Shown: in pieces, positions 42,272 to 51,225 of the stretch
Layout of the letters: the number at the start of each line of letters is the position of its first letter
Numbering within the stretch: position 1 is the first letter of the stretch
NCBI RefSeq assembly: GCF_031458255.1
Contig: NZ_JAVDYC010000001.1
Coordinates: 8,232,501-8,296,500 of the forward strand
Direction of reading: 5' to 3'
Source: Catenuloplanes niger
Lineage (GTDB): Bacteria; Actinomycetota; Actinomycetes; Mycobacteriales; Micromonosporaceae
Length of the DNA: 64,000 nt
The notes under the pieces: generated by a model
Databases searched by the model: none
The model's input: only the letters and a program-made list of their open reading frames with translations
Told to the model about the DNA's origin: nothing
Made by a program: the position numbers and the translations under genes

Positions 42272-43577
42272 CGCCGGCGACCGGCGCACTCGTGCGCGGC
42301 GGCCCGCCCCCGGGCCGGAGCACACCGATGCGGCCGCCGCCGATGCGGCCGCCGGGCAGGGCGCTCGGCCCGTCGCCGCTGCGGCGGGGCGGGCGAGTTC
42401 CGGATCGCCGGCCGCCGAGTCGCGCCGCGATGGACACCCGGTTCCGGCGGAGCGGGCCGCGGCCGAGGGCGCGGACTGGCCGGCCGAGGGCGCGGACTGG
42501 CCGGCCGAGAGCACGGACTGGCTGGGCGAGGGCTGCGCGGGCCTGCTGGCGATGCCGGCCGGCGCGGAACGCGACCGCCGTGCCGCACTGCTCGGCGCGG
42601 ACGCCGCCGACGCCGGGCTGCGGTTGCCGCGGCTCGTCGACGGCGTGCTCCGCGCCGCCACCGCACACTGGCAGGCGACCGCCGGCCCGATCGTCACCGG
42701 TGCCGTCCCGGCCGCCGGTGAGCACGCGCGTGCCGTCACGCTGCTGGACACGATGCGGGTGCTGGTCGCCGCGATCCTCGACGGATACGCGGACCGGACC
42801 CGTGCCGAACTCCACCGGTACGACCAGGACCGCACCGCGTTCGTCAACGACCTGCTCACCGGCCGCGCCGACCCGGGCGGGCTGGCCGAGCGGGCCGGCC
42901 GCTACGGCATCCGGCTGTCCGCGACGCACGTGGTGCTGATCGCCCGGTCGCCCGGCCTCGGCACGGACGTCGCGCACCGGATCGACGCCGCGCTCGCGGA
43001 CCGGTTCGGCGAGGGCAACACGCTGACCACGCTGCGCGACGGCGACCTGGTCTGCATCAGCGCCGGCGGCCTGCGCGGCATCGCGGCCGAACTCGCCCAC
43101 CAGCTGCTCGGCGCGCTCGGTGCCGGCCGCTGGCAGATCGCGGTCGGCCGCGCGCATCCCGGCCTGACCGGGCTGGCCCGGTCGCTCGACGAGGCCCGCG
43201 GCACGCTCGACCACGCGGCCGCGCTCGGCTTCACCGCGCCGGTGCTGCACGCCGCCGACCTGCTCGTGTTCCCGGTGCTGCTGCGCGACCGGGACGCGAT
43301 CACCGACCTGGTCACCACGGTCCTCGGCCCGCTGGAGAGCGCGCGTGGCGGTGCCCGGCCGTACCTGGACACGCTCACCGTGCTCTTCGACAACCAGGGC
43401 AACCACGCGGCGACCGCCCGGCAGATGCACCTGTCCGTGCGCGCGGTCACCTACCGCCTGGATCGCATCCAGGCCATCACCGGCTACCACCCGGGCGAGC
43501 CCACCCAGCGCTTCACGTTGCATGCGGCCGTGCTCGGCGCCCGCCTGCTCGGCTGGCCGGCGCCCCCGCCGGGCTGA
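42255..43577 (+). CDS. PucR/CdaR-type transcriptional regulator
   Basis: A 440-residue protein starting at GTG 42255, overlapping the permease stop by 17 bp. The first ~85 residues are low-complexity Ala/Arg/Pro. The middle has a GGDEF-like PucR region (VVLIARSPGLGTDVAHRIDAALADRF). The C-terminus is the HTH_30 domain: YLDTLTVLFDNQGNHAATARQMHLSVRAVTYRLDRI, highly typical of PucR regulators. It probably controls the ABC pair in front of it. An in-frame 21-bp repeat at 42466-42528 adds three AEGADWP-like units to the N-terminal tail. Confidence 0.85.
   Translation: MTSVSDAGDRRTRARRPAPGPEHTDAAAADAAAGQGARPVAAAAGRASSGSPAAESRRDGHPVPAERAAAEGADWPAEGADWPAESTDWLGEGCAGLLAMPAGAERDRRAALLGADAADAGLRLPRLVDGVLRAATAHWQATAGPIVTGAVPAAGEHARAVTLLDTMRVLVAAILDGYADRTRAELHRYDQDRTAFVNDLLTGRADPGGLAERAGRYGIRLSATHVVLIARSPGLGTDVAHRIDAALADRFGEGNTLTTLRDGDLVCISAGGLRGIAAELAHQLLGALGAGRWQIAVGRAHPGLTGLARSLDEARGTLDHAAALGFTAPVLHAADLLVFPVLLRDRDAITDLVTTVLGPLESARGGARPYLDTLTVLFDNQGNHAATARQMHLSVRAVTYRLDRIQAITGYHPGEPTQRFTLHAAVLGARLLGWPAPPPG
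42466..42528 (+). repeat. Three 21-bp direct repeats in the PucR N-terminal tail
   Basis: Three adjoining 21-bp units based on GCGGACTGGCCGGCCGAGGGC encode Ala-Glu-Gly-Ala-Asp-Trp-Pro repeats; the third has diverged (EST-DW). They are in frame and confined to the disordered tail of the regulator. Confidence 0.75.
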
Positions 43578-43590
43578 CCGGCGCCGGGCC

Positions 43591-45480
43591 TCAGACCTCG
43601 ATCCGGGAACCCATGATCACCGTACGGTGGCGGGGCAGGCCGAAGTACTCGGCCGCGTCCGCGGTGATGTGGGCGGTCGCGATGAACAGCCGTTTGCGCC
43701 ACGCGGCCATGGTGGGCGCCGGACCGCGGACCAGCTCGATCTTCGACAGGAAGTACGACGCGTCGTCGGCCTCGATCCGGTCCGCCGTGAGCAGCCGCAG
43801 CACCGCGGGCACGTGCGGCTTCTCGAGGTAGCCGAAGCGTACGTTCACGTGCGTGATGCCGTTGCCGAGGTCGTCGGTCTCGATGCGGTCGGCGTCCGGC
43901 ACCCGCGGCACCGGCAGCGTCTGGATGGACAGGATCACCACCTTCTCGTGCAGCACCCGGTTGTGTTCCACGTTCGCGCGCAACGCCAGCGGCGCGGTCT
44001 GCTTGCCGCGGTTGAGGAACACCGCGGTGCCGGGCACCCGGGCCGGCCGGCGCTCGTGGAGTTCCGCGACGAACTCGCGCAGCGGTCCCTCGGCCCGGTC
44101 GCGTTCCGCGGTGACGATCTGCCGGCCGCGCTGCCAGGTGGTCATGACCGTGAACGCGATCAGCCCGATGATCAGCGGCAGCCACGCACCGTGCACCAGC
44201 TTGGTCAGGTTCGCGCCGACGAACAGCAGGTCGACCGAGACCAGCAGGGTGGCGCCGGCCGCGGCGAGCCAGGCCGGCACGCCCCACCGGGTGTGCGCGA
44301 GGTAGAAGAACAGCAGCGTGGTGATGGTGATCGTAGCGATCACGGCCATCCCGAACGCGTACGCCAGCGCGGCCGAGCTGCGGAACGCGAACACCAGCGT
44401 CAGCACCGAGACCATCAGGACCCAATTGATCCACGGTACGTAGATCTGGCCCATCGTCGACTCCGACGTGTGCGCCACCCGCAGGCGCGGCAGGTAGCCG
44501 AGCTGCCCGGCCTGGTTCGCCACCGAGTACGCCCCGGTGATCACCGCCTGGGCCGCGATGACCGTGGCCGCGGTCGCCAGCAGCACCATCGGCAGCCGCC
44601 CCCAGCCCGGCACGAGCAGGAAGAACGGGCTGGTGAACGCGGCCGGGTCGGCGAGCAGCAGCGCACCCTGCCCGAGGTAGCTGAGCGTGCACGCGGGCAG
44701 CACCAGCCCGAGCCAGCCGTAGACGATCGCGCGCCGCCCGAAGTGCCCCATGTCCGCGTAGAGCGCCTCCGCGCCGGTGACCGCGAGCACGATCGCGGCC
44801 AGCGCGAAGAACGCGATGTGGAAATGCCCGGCCAGGAACCCGATCGCGTACGTGGGGGAGAGCGCCCGGAGGATCTCCGGCCGCTGCGCGACGCCGCCGA
44901 GCCCGCAGATGCCGATCGCCAGGAACCAGGTGATGGTGATCGGCCCGAACAGCCGCCCGACCGCGTTCGTGCCGAACCGCTGGACCGCGAACAGCACCAC
45001 GATGATCACCGCGGTGATCGGGATGATCAGCTCCTCCAGCCCGGGCGAGACGACCTTCACCCCCTCGACCGCGGACAGCACCGAGATGGCCGGCGTGATC
45101 ATGCTGTCCCCGAAGAACAGCGCGGCGCCGAACAGCCCCAGCACGGCCAGCGCGATCGCGGTCCGCCGCCCGCGCGCCGCCTCCCCGCGCCGCAACAGCG
45201 TGATCAGGGCCATGATGCCGCCCTCGCCGTCGTTGTCGATCCGCATCACCAGCGTGACGTAGGTCAGCGTGACGATCAGCATCACCGACCAGAAGATCGT
45301 CGACACCACGCCGAACAGGTTCTCCTCGGTCAGCGGCACCGGATGCGGGTCCGCCGGATTGAAGATGATCTGCAGCGTGTAGATCGGGCTCGTCCCGATG
45401 TCGCCGAACACCACCCCGAGCGCCCCCACCACCCCGGCCACGCTCAATTTGTCGCGCTTCGCCCCCATACGCCCGATCAT
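43591..45480 (-). CDS. kup: Low-affinity potassium uptake protein Kup
   Basis: A 629-residue K+/H+ symporter of the KUP/HAK/KT family. The N-terminal signature GVVFGDIGTSPIYTLQ is intact, followed by about twelve transmembrane segments and a cytosolic C-terminal domain (AVFLNRGKQTAPLALRANVEHNRVLHEKVVILSI and, at the end, ITADAAEYFGLPRHRTVIMGSRIEV). Size and ends agree with full-length Kup. The start ATG 45480 is preceded by GGA-rich sequence; ATG 45468 (MGAKRDKL) is an alternative. It converges on the PucR gene with only 13 bp between stops. It is a housekeeping transporter with no link to the peptide cluster. Confidence 0.95.
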   Translation of the reverse strand: MIGRMGAKRDKLSVAGVVGALGVVFGDIGTSPIYTLQIIFNPADPHPVPLTEENLFGVVSTIFWSVMLIVTLTYVTLVMRIDNDGEGGIMALITLLRRGEAARGRRTAIALAVLGLFGAALFFGDSMITPAISVLSAVEGVKVVSPGLEELIIPITAVIIVVLFAVQRFGTNAVGRLFGPITITWFLAIGICGLGGVAQRPEILRALSPTYAIGFLAGHFHIAFFALAAIVLAVTGAEALYADMGHFGRRAIVYGWLGLVLPACTLSYLGQGALLLADPAAFTSPFFLLVPGWGRLPMVLLATAATVIAAQAVITGAYSVANQAGQLGYLPRLRVAHTSESTMGQIYVPWINWVLMVSVLTLVFAFRSSAALAYAFGMAVIATITITTLLFFYLAHTRWGVPAWLAAAGATLLVSVDLLFVGANLTKLVHGAWLPLIIGLIAFTVMTTWQRGRQIVTAERDRAEGPLREFVAELHERRPARVPGTAVFLNRGKQTAPLALRANVEHNRVLHEKVVILSIQTLPVPRVPDADRIETDDLGNGITHVNVRFGYLEKPHVPAVLRLLTADRIEADDASYFLSKIELVRGPAPTMAAWRKRLFIATAHITADAAEYFGLPRHRTVIMGSRIEV

Positions 45481-45627
45481 TCCGTACGTTCCAGGCCGCA
45501 GGGACGTGAATACGCGTCCGGCGGCCTGCCCGGGCCGGCTCGTCGCGGTGCACCGGGTGTTGCGGCACGCGCGGGCGCTCCGGGTGTACGGCCCGGTGGC
45601 GCGGCGACGCGACGCGCCTCACTAATC

Positions 45628-45675
45628 GATCAGTACAAAACCTGTTACGGTAGCCTCCGACCGAACGGTACAAAA
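45628..45675 (+). promoter_or_regulatory. Direct-repeat operator candidate upstream of the F420-reductase-like gene
   Basis: GATCAGTACAAAA (45628-45640) and GAACGGTACAAAA (45663-45675) are two similar 13-bp boxes with starts 35 bp apart in an unusually AT-rich patch 45-90 bp before ATG 45720. GTAC-centred sites of this sort are typical of HxlR- or TetR-like repressors, but no such regulator is encoded nearby. Confidence 0.45.
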
Positions 45676-45719
45676 ATGGGACCGCGGCGCAGCCGTGCCC
45701 CGCATCCTCCAGGAGCGAC

Positions 45720-46424
45720 ATGACCGTCACATTGACGACCATCGGTATTCTCGGTGCCGGCCAGGCCGGAAGCACCCTGGCCCGCGTGGCGATCGCGGCC
45801 GGCTACGACGTCGTGATCGCCAACTCGCGGTCACCCGAGACCCTGCGGGCTCTGGTCGACCGGCTGGGACCGCGGGCACGCGCCGCCTCCGCCGCTGACG
45901 CCGCGGAGGCCGCCGACTTCGCGGTCACCGCGTTCCCGTACCGGCCCGGCGACAGGCTGCCGGTCGAGGAACTCGCGGGCAAGGTCGTGCTCGACAACAA
46001 CAACTACATGCCCTGGCGGGACGGGAGCTATCCGGAGGTCGACGCCGGTCTCAAGACGATCCACGAGTTGCGTCAGGAGCAACTGCCCACCTCGAAGGTG
46101 GTGAAGGCGTTCACGCACGTCCAGTTCCACGGGCGCTCTCCCGTCCGCGTTCCCGCGGATCTGCTGCCCGCCGTGGTCCGGCTGGCCAGACCGGCCGGCG
46201 CGCCCGACCGGACGGCACTGGTCGTCTCCAGCGACCATCCGGAGGCCGTTCGGCTCGTGACCCGCTTCTACGACGACCTCGGGTTCGACGCGGTCGACAA
46301 CAGCCCGCTGAGCGAGTCGTGGCGCAGCGCCCCCGGCACGCCGATGTGGAACCACCACGTCGACGGACAGAGCCGTGAGCAACTCGTCCAGAACCTTCGG
46401 CGCGCCCGGCGCCCCGTGCGATGA
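45720..46424 (+). CDS. NAD(P)-binding F420/NADP oxidoreductase-like protein
   Basis: A 234-residue protein; ATG 45720 has AGGAG at 45710-45714. The N-terminus is a Rossmann fold: GILGAGQAGSTLARVAIAAGYDVVIANSR, with the GxGxxG turn and an Asn-Ser-Arg after strand 2 that suggests NADP(H). Further on, VVLDNNNYMPWRDG and KAFTHVQFHG are blocks seen in proteins of the F420-dependent NADP reductase superfamily, many of which are annotated only as NADPH-dependent reductases. The substrate is not predictable. It stands alone, preceded by a repeat-containing promoter region, and converges on the siderophore-interacting protein gene. Confidence 0.75.
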   Translation: MTVTLTTIGILGAGQAGSTLARVAIAAGYDVVIANSRSPETLRALVDRLGPRARAASAADAAEAADFAVTAFPYRPGDRLPVEELAGKVVLDNNNYMPWRDGSYPEVDAGLKTIHELRQEQLPTSKVVKAFTHVQFHGRSPVRVPADLLPAVVRLARPAGAPDRTALVVSSDHPEAVRLVTRFYDDLGFDAVDNSPLSESWRSAPGTPMWNHHVDGQSREQLVQNLRRARRPVR

Positions 46425-46458
46425 ACCCGGGAGGACGGCTCCTCCGGTCCGGTGCCGC

Positions 46459-46490
46459 GGCGGGGCGGCCGCGGTCGGCCGCCCCGCCGG
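46459..46490. terminator. Bidirectional hairpin between convergent genes
   Basis: CGGCGGGGCGGCCG (46459-46472) and its exact complement CGGCCGCCCCGCCG (46477-46490) form a perfect 14-bp stem with a 4-base loop (CGGT). It lies between the stops at 46424 and 46495 and can serve both genes. Confidence 0.85.
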
Positions 46491-46494
46491 AGGG

Positions 46495-47268
<774 letters not shown>

Positions 47269-47310
47269 GGCGAGGCTCCTCTGTGGGGGGTTCTTCCGAC
47301 CCGGTTGAGG

Positions 47311-47329
47311 TTAGGTTAGCCTGTCCTGA
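47311..47329 (+). promoter_or_regulatory. Iron box between the SIP gene and the ferric-siderophore uptake operon
   Basis: TTAGGTTAGCCTGTCCTGA matches the IdeR/DmdR consensus TTAGGTTAGGCTAACCTAA at 15 of 19 positions, with the left half perfect. It sits 42 bp from the minus-strand SIP start and 29 bp from the plus-strand permease start, so it probably controls both. Confidence 0.85.
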
Positions 47330-47358
47330 GTTTTGATCTCACTACTGAGGGGCGGGAA

Positions 47359-48387
47359 GTGACAGCGGTCGGTACGACCCGGGTCCGTCCCGCGGCACTT
47401 CTGCTGCCCGGCCTGCTCGGCGCGCTCGGATTGCTCGCGCTGGTCAGCGCGCTGAGCGTCGCGGTCGGCGCGAAGTCGATCCCGCCGCAGGTGCTGGCCG
47501 ACGCGCTGCTGCACTACCGCCCGGACGACGCCGACCACCTGGTGATCCACACGTTGCGGCTGCCGCGGACCGCGGTCGGGCTGCTGGTCGGCGCCGCGCT
47601 CGGCGTGGCCGGCGCGGTCATGCAGGGCCTGACCCGCAACGCGCTCGCCGACCCGGGCCTGCTCGGCATCAACGCGGGCGCGGCGCTGCTGCTGGTCATC
47701 GGGATCAGTGTCTTCGGCATCACCGGCCTGACCGGGTACGTGTGGTTCGGCTTCGCCGGCGCCGCGATCACCGCACTGATCGTCTACGGCATCGGCGCGC
47801 TCGGCCGGGACCGGGCCACGCCGGTCAAGCTCGCGCTCTCCGGCGCCGCGGTCAGCGCGGCGCTCGCCTCGGTCACCACCGCGATCGTGCTCACCGACTC
47901 GGACGCGTTCGACCGCATGCGGCTCTGGCAGGTCGGCTCGCTCGCCGGCCGGGACGCCGCGCTGGCCGGCCAGGCACTGCCGTTCCTGATCGTGGGCGCG
48001 ATCGTCGCGATCCCGTGCGGGCGGCTGCTCAACGCGCTCGCGCTCGGCGACGACGTGGCACGCGCGCTCGGCCAGCGGATCGGCGCGGCGCGTGCGATCG
48101 GCGCGCTGTGCGTGGTGGTGCTGTGCGGGACCGCGACCGCGCTGGCCGGGCCGGTCGCGTTCGTCGGCCTGACCGTGCCGCACGTCGCGCGCATGCTGAC
48201 CGGGCCGGACTACCGGTGGATCCTGCCCTACTCGGCCGTGCTCGCGCCCACGCTGCTGCTGGCCGCGGACGTGCTCGGCCGGGTCGTCGCGCGCCCGGGC
48301 GAGATCCAGGTCGGCATCGTCACCGCCGTGATCGGCGCGCCGGTCTTCGTCGCGCTCGTCCGCCGTCGCGACCTGGCGGAGCTATGA
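47359..48387 (+). CDS. Ferric-siderophore ABC permease, FecCD family (first subunit)
   Basis: A 342-residue membrane protein with about nine or ten transmembrane segments, starting at GTG 47359 with a GAGGGG-type ribosome binding site. FecCD hallmarks are present: LRLPRTAVGLLVGAALGVAGAVMQGLTRNALADPGLLGINAGAA near the start and GPVAFVGLTVPHVARMLTGPDYRWILPYSAVLAPTLLLAADVLGR near the end; the latter contains the cytosolic loop that docks the ATPase. It pairs with the next gene to import a ferric siderophore. It is the first gene of the operon behind the iron box, overlapping the second permease by ATGA. Confidence 0.93.
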   Translation: MTAVGTTRVRPAALLLPGLLGALGLLALVSALSVAVGAKSIPPQVLADALLHYRPDDADHLVIHTLRLPRTAVGLLVGAALGVAGAVMQGLTRNALADPGLLGINAGAALLLVIGISVFGITGLTGYVWFGFAGAAITALIVYGIGALGRDRATPVKLALSGAAVSAALASVTTAIVLTDSDAFDRMRLWQVGSLAGRDAALAGQALPFLIVGAIVAIPCGRLLNALALGDDVARALGQRIGAARAIGALCVVVLCGTATALAGPVAFVGLTVPHVARMLTGPDYRWILPYSAVLAPTLLLAADVLGRVVARPGEIQVGIVTAVIGAPVFVALVRRRDLAEL

Positions 48388-49430
48388 CGACCGCACTGCG
48401 ACAGACCAGAGCCGAGATCACCAGGGTACGGAGAAGCGGCTCCATCCGTACCGTGGTGGTGTCCTCGGTCCTGGCGGCCGTGGCCGCGGTTCTGTTCTGT
48501 CTCGCGCTGTCCACGGGCGCGTTCCAGATCCCGATCGCCGGCGTGCTCGACACGCTGCTGGGGCAGGGCACCCGGCGGGACACGTTCGTCATCATGGACG
48601 TGCGCCTGCCGCGCGTGCTGGTGGCGCTGCTCGCCGGGGCCGCGTTCGGGCTGTCCGGCGCGCTCTTCCAGAGCCTGGTGCACAATCCGCTGGCCAGCCC
48701 GGACGTCATCGGCGTCACGATGGGCGCCAGCGCCGCCGCGGTCACCTGCACGGTGGTCCTCGGCGTGGTCGGCGCCGCGGTCTCGGCCGGTGCCTTTGCC
48801 GGGGCACTGGCCACCGCGGCGCTGATCTACCTGCTGGCCTGGCGGCGCGGCGTCAGCGGTTACCGGCTCGTGCTGGTCGGCATCGGCGTCGGCGCGGTGC
48901 TCAGCAGCATCGTCTCCTACCTGATGTCGCGCGCGGACGTGACCAGCGCGCAGCAGGCCCTGGTGTGGCTCACCGGAAGCCTGAACGCCCGCTCCTACGA
49001 GCACGTCTGGCCGCTGCTGACCGGCGTCGCGGTGCTGCTGCCGGCCGCGCTGCTGCTGGCGCGCGGCCTGCGGGTGCTCGGCTTCGGCGACGAGACCGCC
49101 CGCGGGCTCGGCGCGCGGGTGGAGACGCTGCGACTGTCCATCCTGGTCACCGGCGTGGCGCTGGCCGCGTTCGCGACCGCGGCGGCCGGGCCGGTCCCGT
49201 TCGTGGCGTTCGTGGCCGGCCCGATCGCGCGCCGGCTGGTCGGCGAGCGCACGCTCGCACTGATCCCGGCCGCGCTGGTGGGCGCGGTCGTCATGGTCGC
49301 GTCCGACCTGGTCGCGCAGCGCCTGCTCGGCGACCGCGCACTGCCGGTCGGCGTGGTCACCGGCGCGGTCGGCGCGCCGTTCCTGCTCTGGCAGCTGGCC
49401 AGCGCGAACCGGGAGGGCCGGGGTGGCTGA
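48384..49430 (+). CDS. Ferric-siderophore ABC permease, FecCD family (second subunit)
   Basis: A 348-residue partner of the preceding permease; ATG 48384 overlaps its stop codon. The pattern DVRLPRVLVALLAGAAFGLSGALFQSLVHNPLASPDVIGVTMGAS matches the FecCD N-terminal block and GPVPFVAFVAGPIARRLVGER the ATPase-docking loop. The 32-residue Arg-rich head before the first transmembrane segment is common in FepG-like subunits. The two permeases are expected to form a heterodimeric pore. The next gene starts with GTG inside its last codons. Confidence 0.92.
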   Translation: MTTALRQTRAEITRVRRSGSIRTVVVSSVLAAVAAVLFCLALSTGAFQIPIAGVLDTLLGQGTRRDTFVIMDVRLPRVLVALLAGAAFGLSGALFQSLVHNPLASPDVIGVTMGASAAAVTCTVVLGVVGAAVSAGAFAGALATAALIYLLAWRRGVSGYRLVLVGIGVGAVLSSIVSYLMSRADVTSAQQALVWLTGSLNARSYEHVWPLLTGVAVLLPAALLLARGLRVLGFGDETARGLGARVETLRLSILVTGVALAAFATAAAGPVPFVAFVAGPIARRLVGERTLALIPAALVGAVVMVASDLVAQRLLGDRALPVGVVTGAVGAPFLLWQLASANREGRGG

Positions 49431-50265
49431 AGGTCTGCACGCCCACGAGGTGACGCTCGGCTACGGCGACCGCGCGGTCGTCCGGCGGCTGTCCGTGCGC
49501 GTCCCGCCGGGGAAGATCACCGTCATCGTGGGCCCGAACGCGTGCGGCAAGTCCACGCTGCTGCGCGGCCTGGCCCGGCTGCTGAACCCGTCCCACGGAC
49601 AGGTCGTGCTGGACGGCCGGGACGTGCACCGGATGTCCACCCGCGCGGTCGCGCTGCGCCTCGGGATCCTGCCGCAGCAGCCGGTCGCGCCGGACGGCAT
49701 GCGCGTCGCCGACCTGGTCGGGCGCGGACGCTACCCGCACCACGGCTTCTTCGACCGGTGGAGCGACGCCGACGACGACGCGGTCGCGGCCGCGCTGCTG
49801 GCCACCGGCACGGCCGAGCTGGCCGGCCGCTCCGTCGACGAGCTCTCCGGCGGGCAGCGGCAGCGGGTCTGGATCGCGATGGCGCTCGCCCAGCGCACCG
49901 GCATCCTGCTGCTGGACGAGCCGACCACGTTCCTGGACGTGACCCACCAGATCGAGGTGCTCGACCTGCTCACCGACCTGAACCGCCGGGACGGCGTGAC
50001 GCTCGTGCTGGTCCTGCACGACCTCAACCTCGCCGCACGGTACGCGCACCACCTGATCGTCATGAAGGGCGGCGACCTGGTCGCGGAGGGCGCACCGGCG
50101 GACGTGATCACCGAGAGCACGGTCGCCGAGGTCTTCGGCCTGGCCAACCGCGTCGTGCCCGACCCGGTCTCCGGCACACCGATGGTCGTGCCGATCGGCC
50201 GCTATCACGGCGGCCTGCCCCCGATAGAGACACCGCACGCGCCGTTGAGCGCGGAGAGAGGTTGA
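49423..50265 (+). CDS. Ferric-siderophore ABC transporter ATPase (FepC-like)
   Basis: A 280-residue ATPase starting at GTG 49423, overlapping the permease stop by 8 bp. Walker A is GPNACGKSTLL (about 38-48), signature LSGGQRQRVWIAMALAQ, Walker B ILLLDEPTTFLD, and the switch His is in VLHDLN. GRGRYPHHGFF is the Q-loop region block typical of FepC-like proteins. All residues needed for ATP hydrolysis are present. It energises the two FecCD permeases. Confidence 0.94.
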   Translation: MAEGLHAHEVTLGYGDRAVVRRLSVRVPPGKITVIVGPNACGKSTLLRGLARLLNPSHGQVVLDGRDVHRMSTRAVALRLGILPQQPVAPDGMRVADLVGRGRYPHHGFFDRWSDADDDAVAAALLATGTAELAGRSVDELSGGQRQRVWIAMALAQRTGILLLDEPTTFLDVTHQIEVLDLLTDLNRRDGVTLVLVLHDLNLAARYAHHLIVMKGGDLVAEGAPADVITESTVAEVFGLANRVVPDPVSGTPMVVPIGRYHGGLPPIETPHAPLSAERG

Positions 50266-50268
50266 GCC

Positions 50269-51225
50269 ATGATCAACAGGCGTCTTTTCCTGACCACCAC
50301 CGTCGGGGTGGCCGGCGGCGCGCTGCTCGCGGCGTGCGGTGCGGGCGGCGAGGAGGAGCCCGCGGCCACCGCCTCCGCCACCGAGCGTGAGGTGCAGACC
50401 GACAAGGGCCCGGTGAAGGTGCCGGCCGCGCCCGCGAAGGTGGTCTGCGCCGACTACTACGGCGCGTTCGCGGTCGTCGACCTCGGGCTGATCCCGGTCG
50501 GCGTGGGCGGCGGCGGGTACGAGGGGACCGGCGCGTTCTACGGCGACAGGCTCAAGGCCGTGCCGGTCACCGGCGACTACACCGAGCCGGACGTGGAGAA
50601 GATCGCGGCGGCCGGCCCGGACCTGATCCTGCGCACCATCGACACGCCGGACGCGCTCTACCAGCAGCTGTCCGCGATCGCGCCGACCGTGGTCATCTCG
50701 TTCCAGCAGCTGTCCCTGCTCGACGTGGCGAACCGGCTCGGCGACGTTCTCGGCCGCACCACGGAGGCGCAGGCGCTGCTCACCCAGTACGAGCAGAAGA
50801 CCGCGGCGGTCAAGACGAAGCACGCGGCGACGCTGGCGAAGTACACGTTCTCGTTCGTCCAGGTGGCCACGGAGACCGCGTTCTGGACGCTCGGCCCGGC
50901 CTGGACCGACACCACCGTGCTGCTCGCCTGCGGCGTCCAGCTCGCGGAGCCGTCCAAGTCGCAGACCGAGCAGACCCGGGAGTACTCGTTCGAGCAGATC
51001 AACATCCTGGAGCCGAGCGGCGCGCTGCTCATCCCGGCCGGTCCCGACGGCGTGACGGCCTCCCCGGATAATGCGGCCATGACCGATCTTGACCTGTGGA
51101 AGAACCTGTCCGCCGTGAAGGCCGGCCGGGTCTACCCGATCGTCTCCGGCGCCTCCTCGCTCGGCACCGCCGTCCAGCTCGCCGACCGGATGGACACGGT
51201 CCTCACCGAGCTCGCGGGCTCCTGA
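50269..51225 (+). CDS. Ferric-siderophore substrate-binding lipoprotein
   Basis: A 318-residue binding protein. The N-terminus has positive residues, a hydrophobic stretch and the lipobox LLAAC, with Cys23 as the lipid site; the RRLF pair could also allow Tat export. The mature part is a FepB/FhuD-like helical-backbone protein: AKVVCADYYGAFAVVDLGLIPVGV, PDLILRTIDTPDALYQQLSAIAPTVVI, then KNLSAVKAGRVYPIV. It should capture a ferric siderophore outside the membrane for the FecCD permease. GAGAGAGG lies just before ATG 50269, 3 bp after the ATPase stop. Its stop codon TGA overlaps the ATG of the next ABC gene. Confidence 0.93.
   Translation: MINRRLFLTTTVGVAGGALLAACGAGGEEEPAATASATEREVQTDKGPVKVPAAPAKVVCADYYGAFAVVDLGLIPVGVGGGGYEGTGAFYGDRLKAVPVTGDYTEPDVEKIAAAGPDLILRTIDTPDALYQQLSAIAPTVVISFQQLSLLDVANRLGDVLGRTTEAQALLTQYEQKTAAVKTKHAATLAKYTFSFVQVATETAFWTLGPAWTDTTVLLACGVQLAEPSKSQTEQTREYSFEQINILEPSGALLIPAGPDGVTASPDNAAMTDLDLWKNLSAVKAGRVYPIVSGASSLGTAVQLADRMDTVLTELAGS

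Noticed and set aside
43345-45723. 792-residue plus-strand frame across the kup gene
   Set aside because: The minus strand encodes a complete Kup transporter; the plus-strand translation is a low-complexity Arg/His/Asp string with no recognisable domain.
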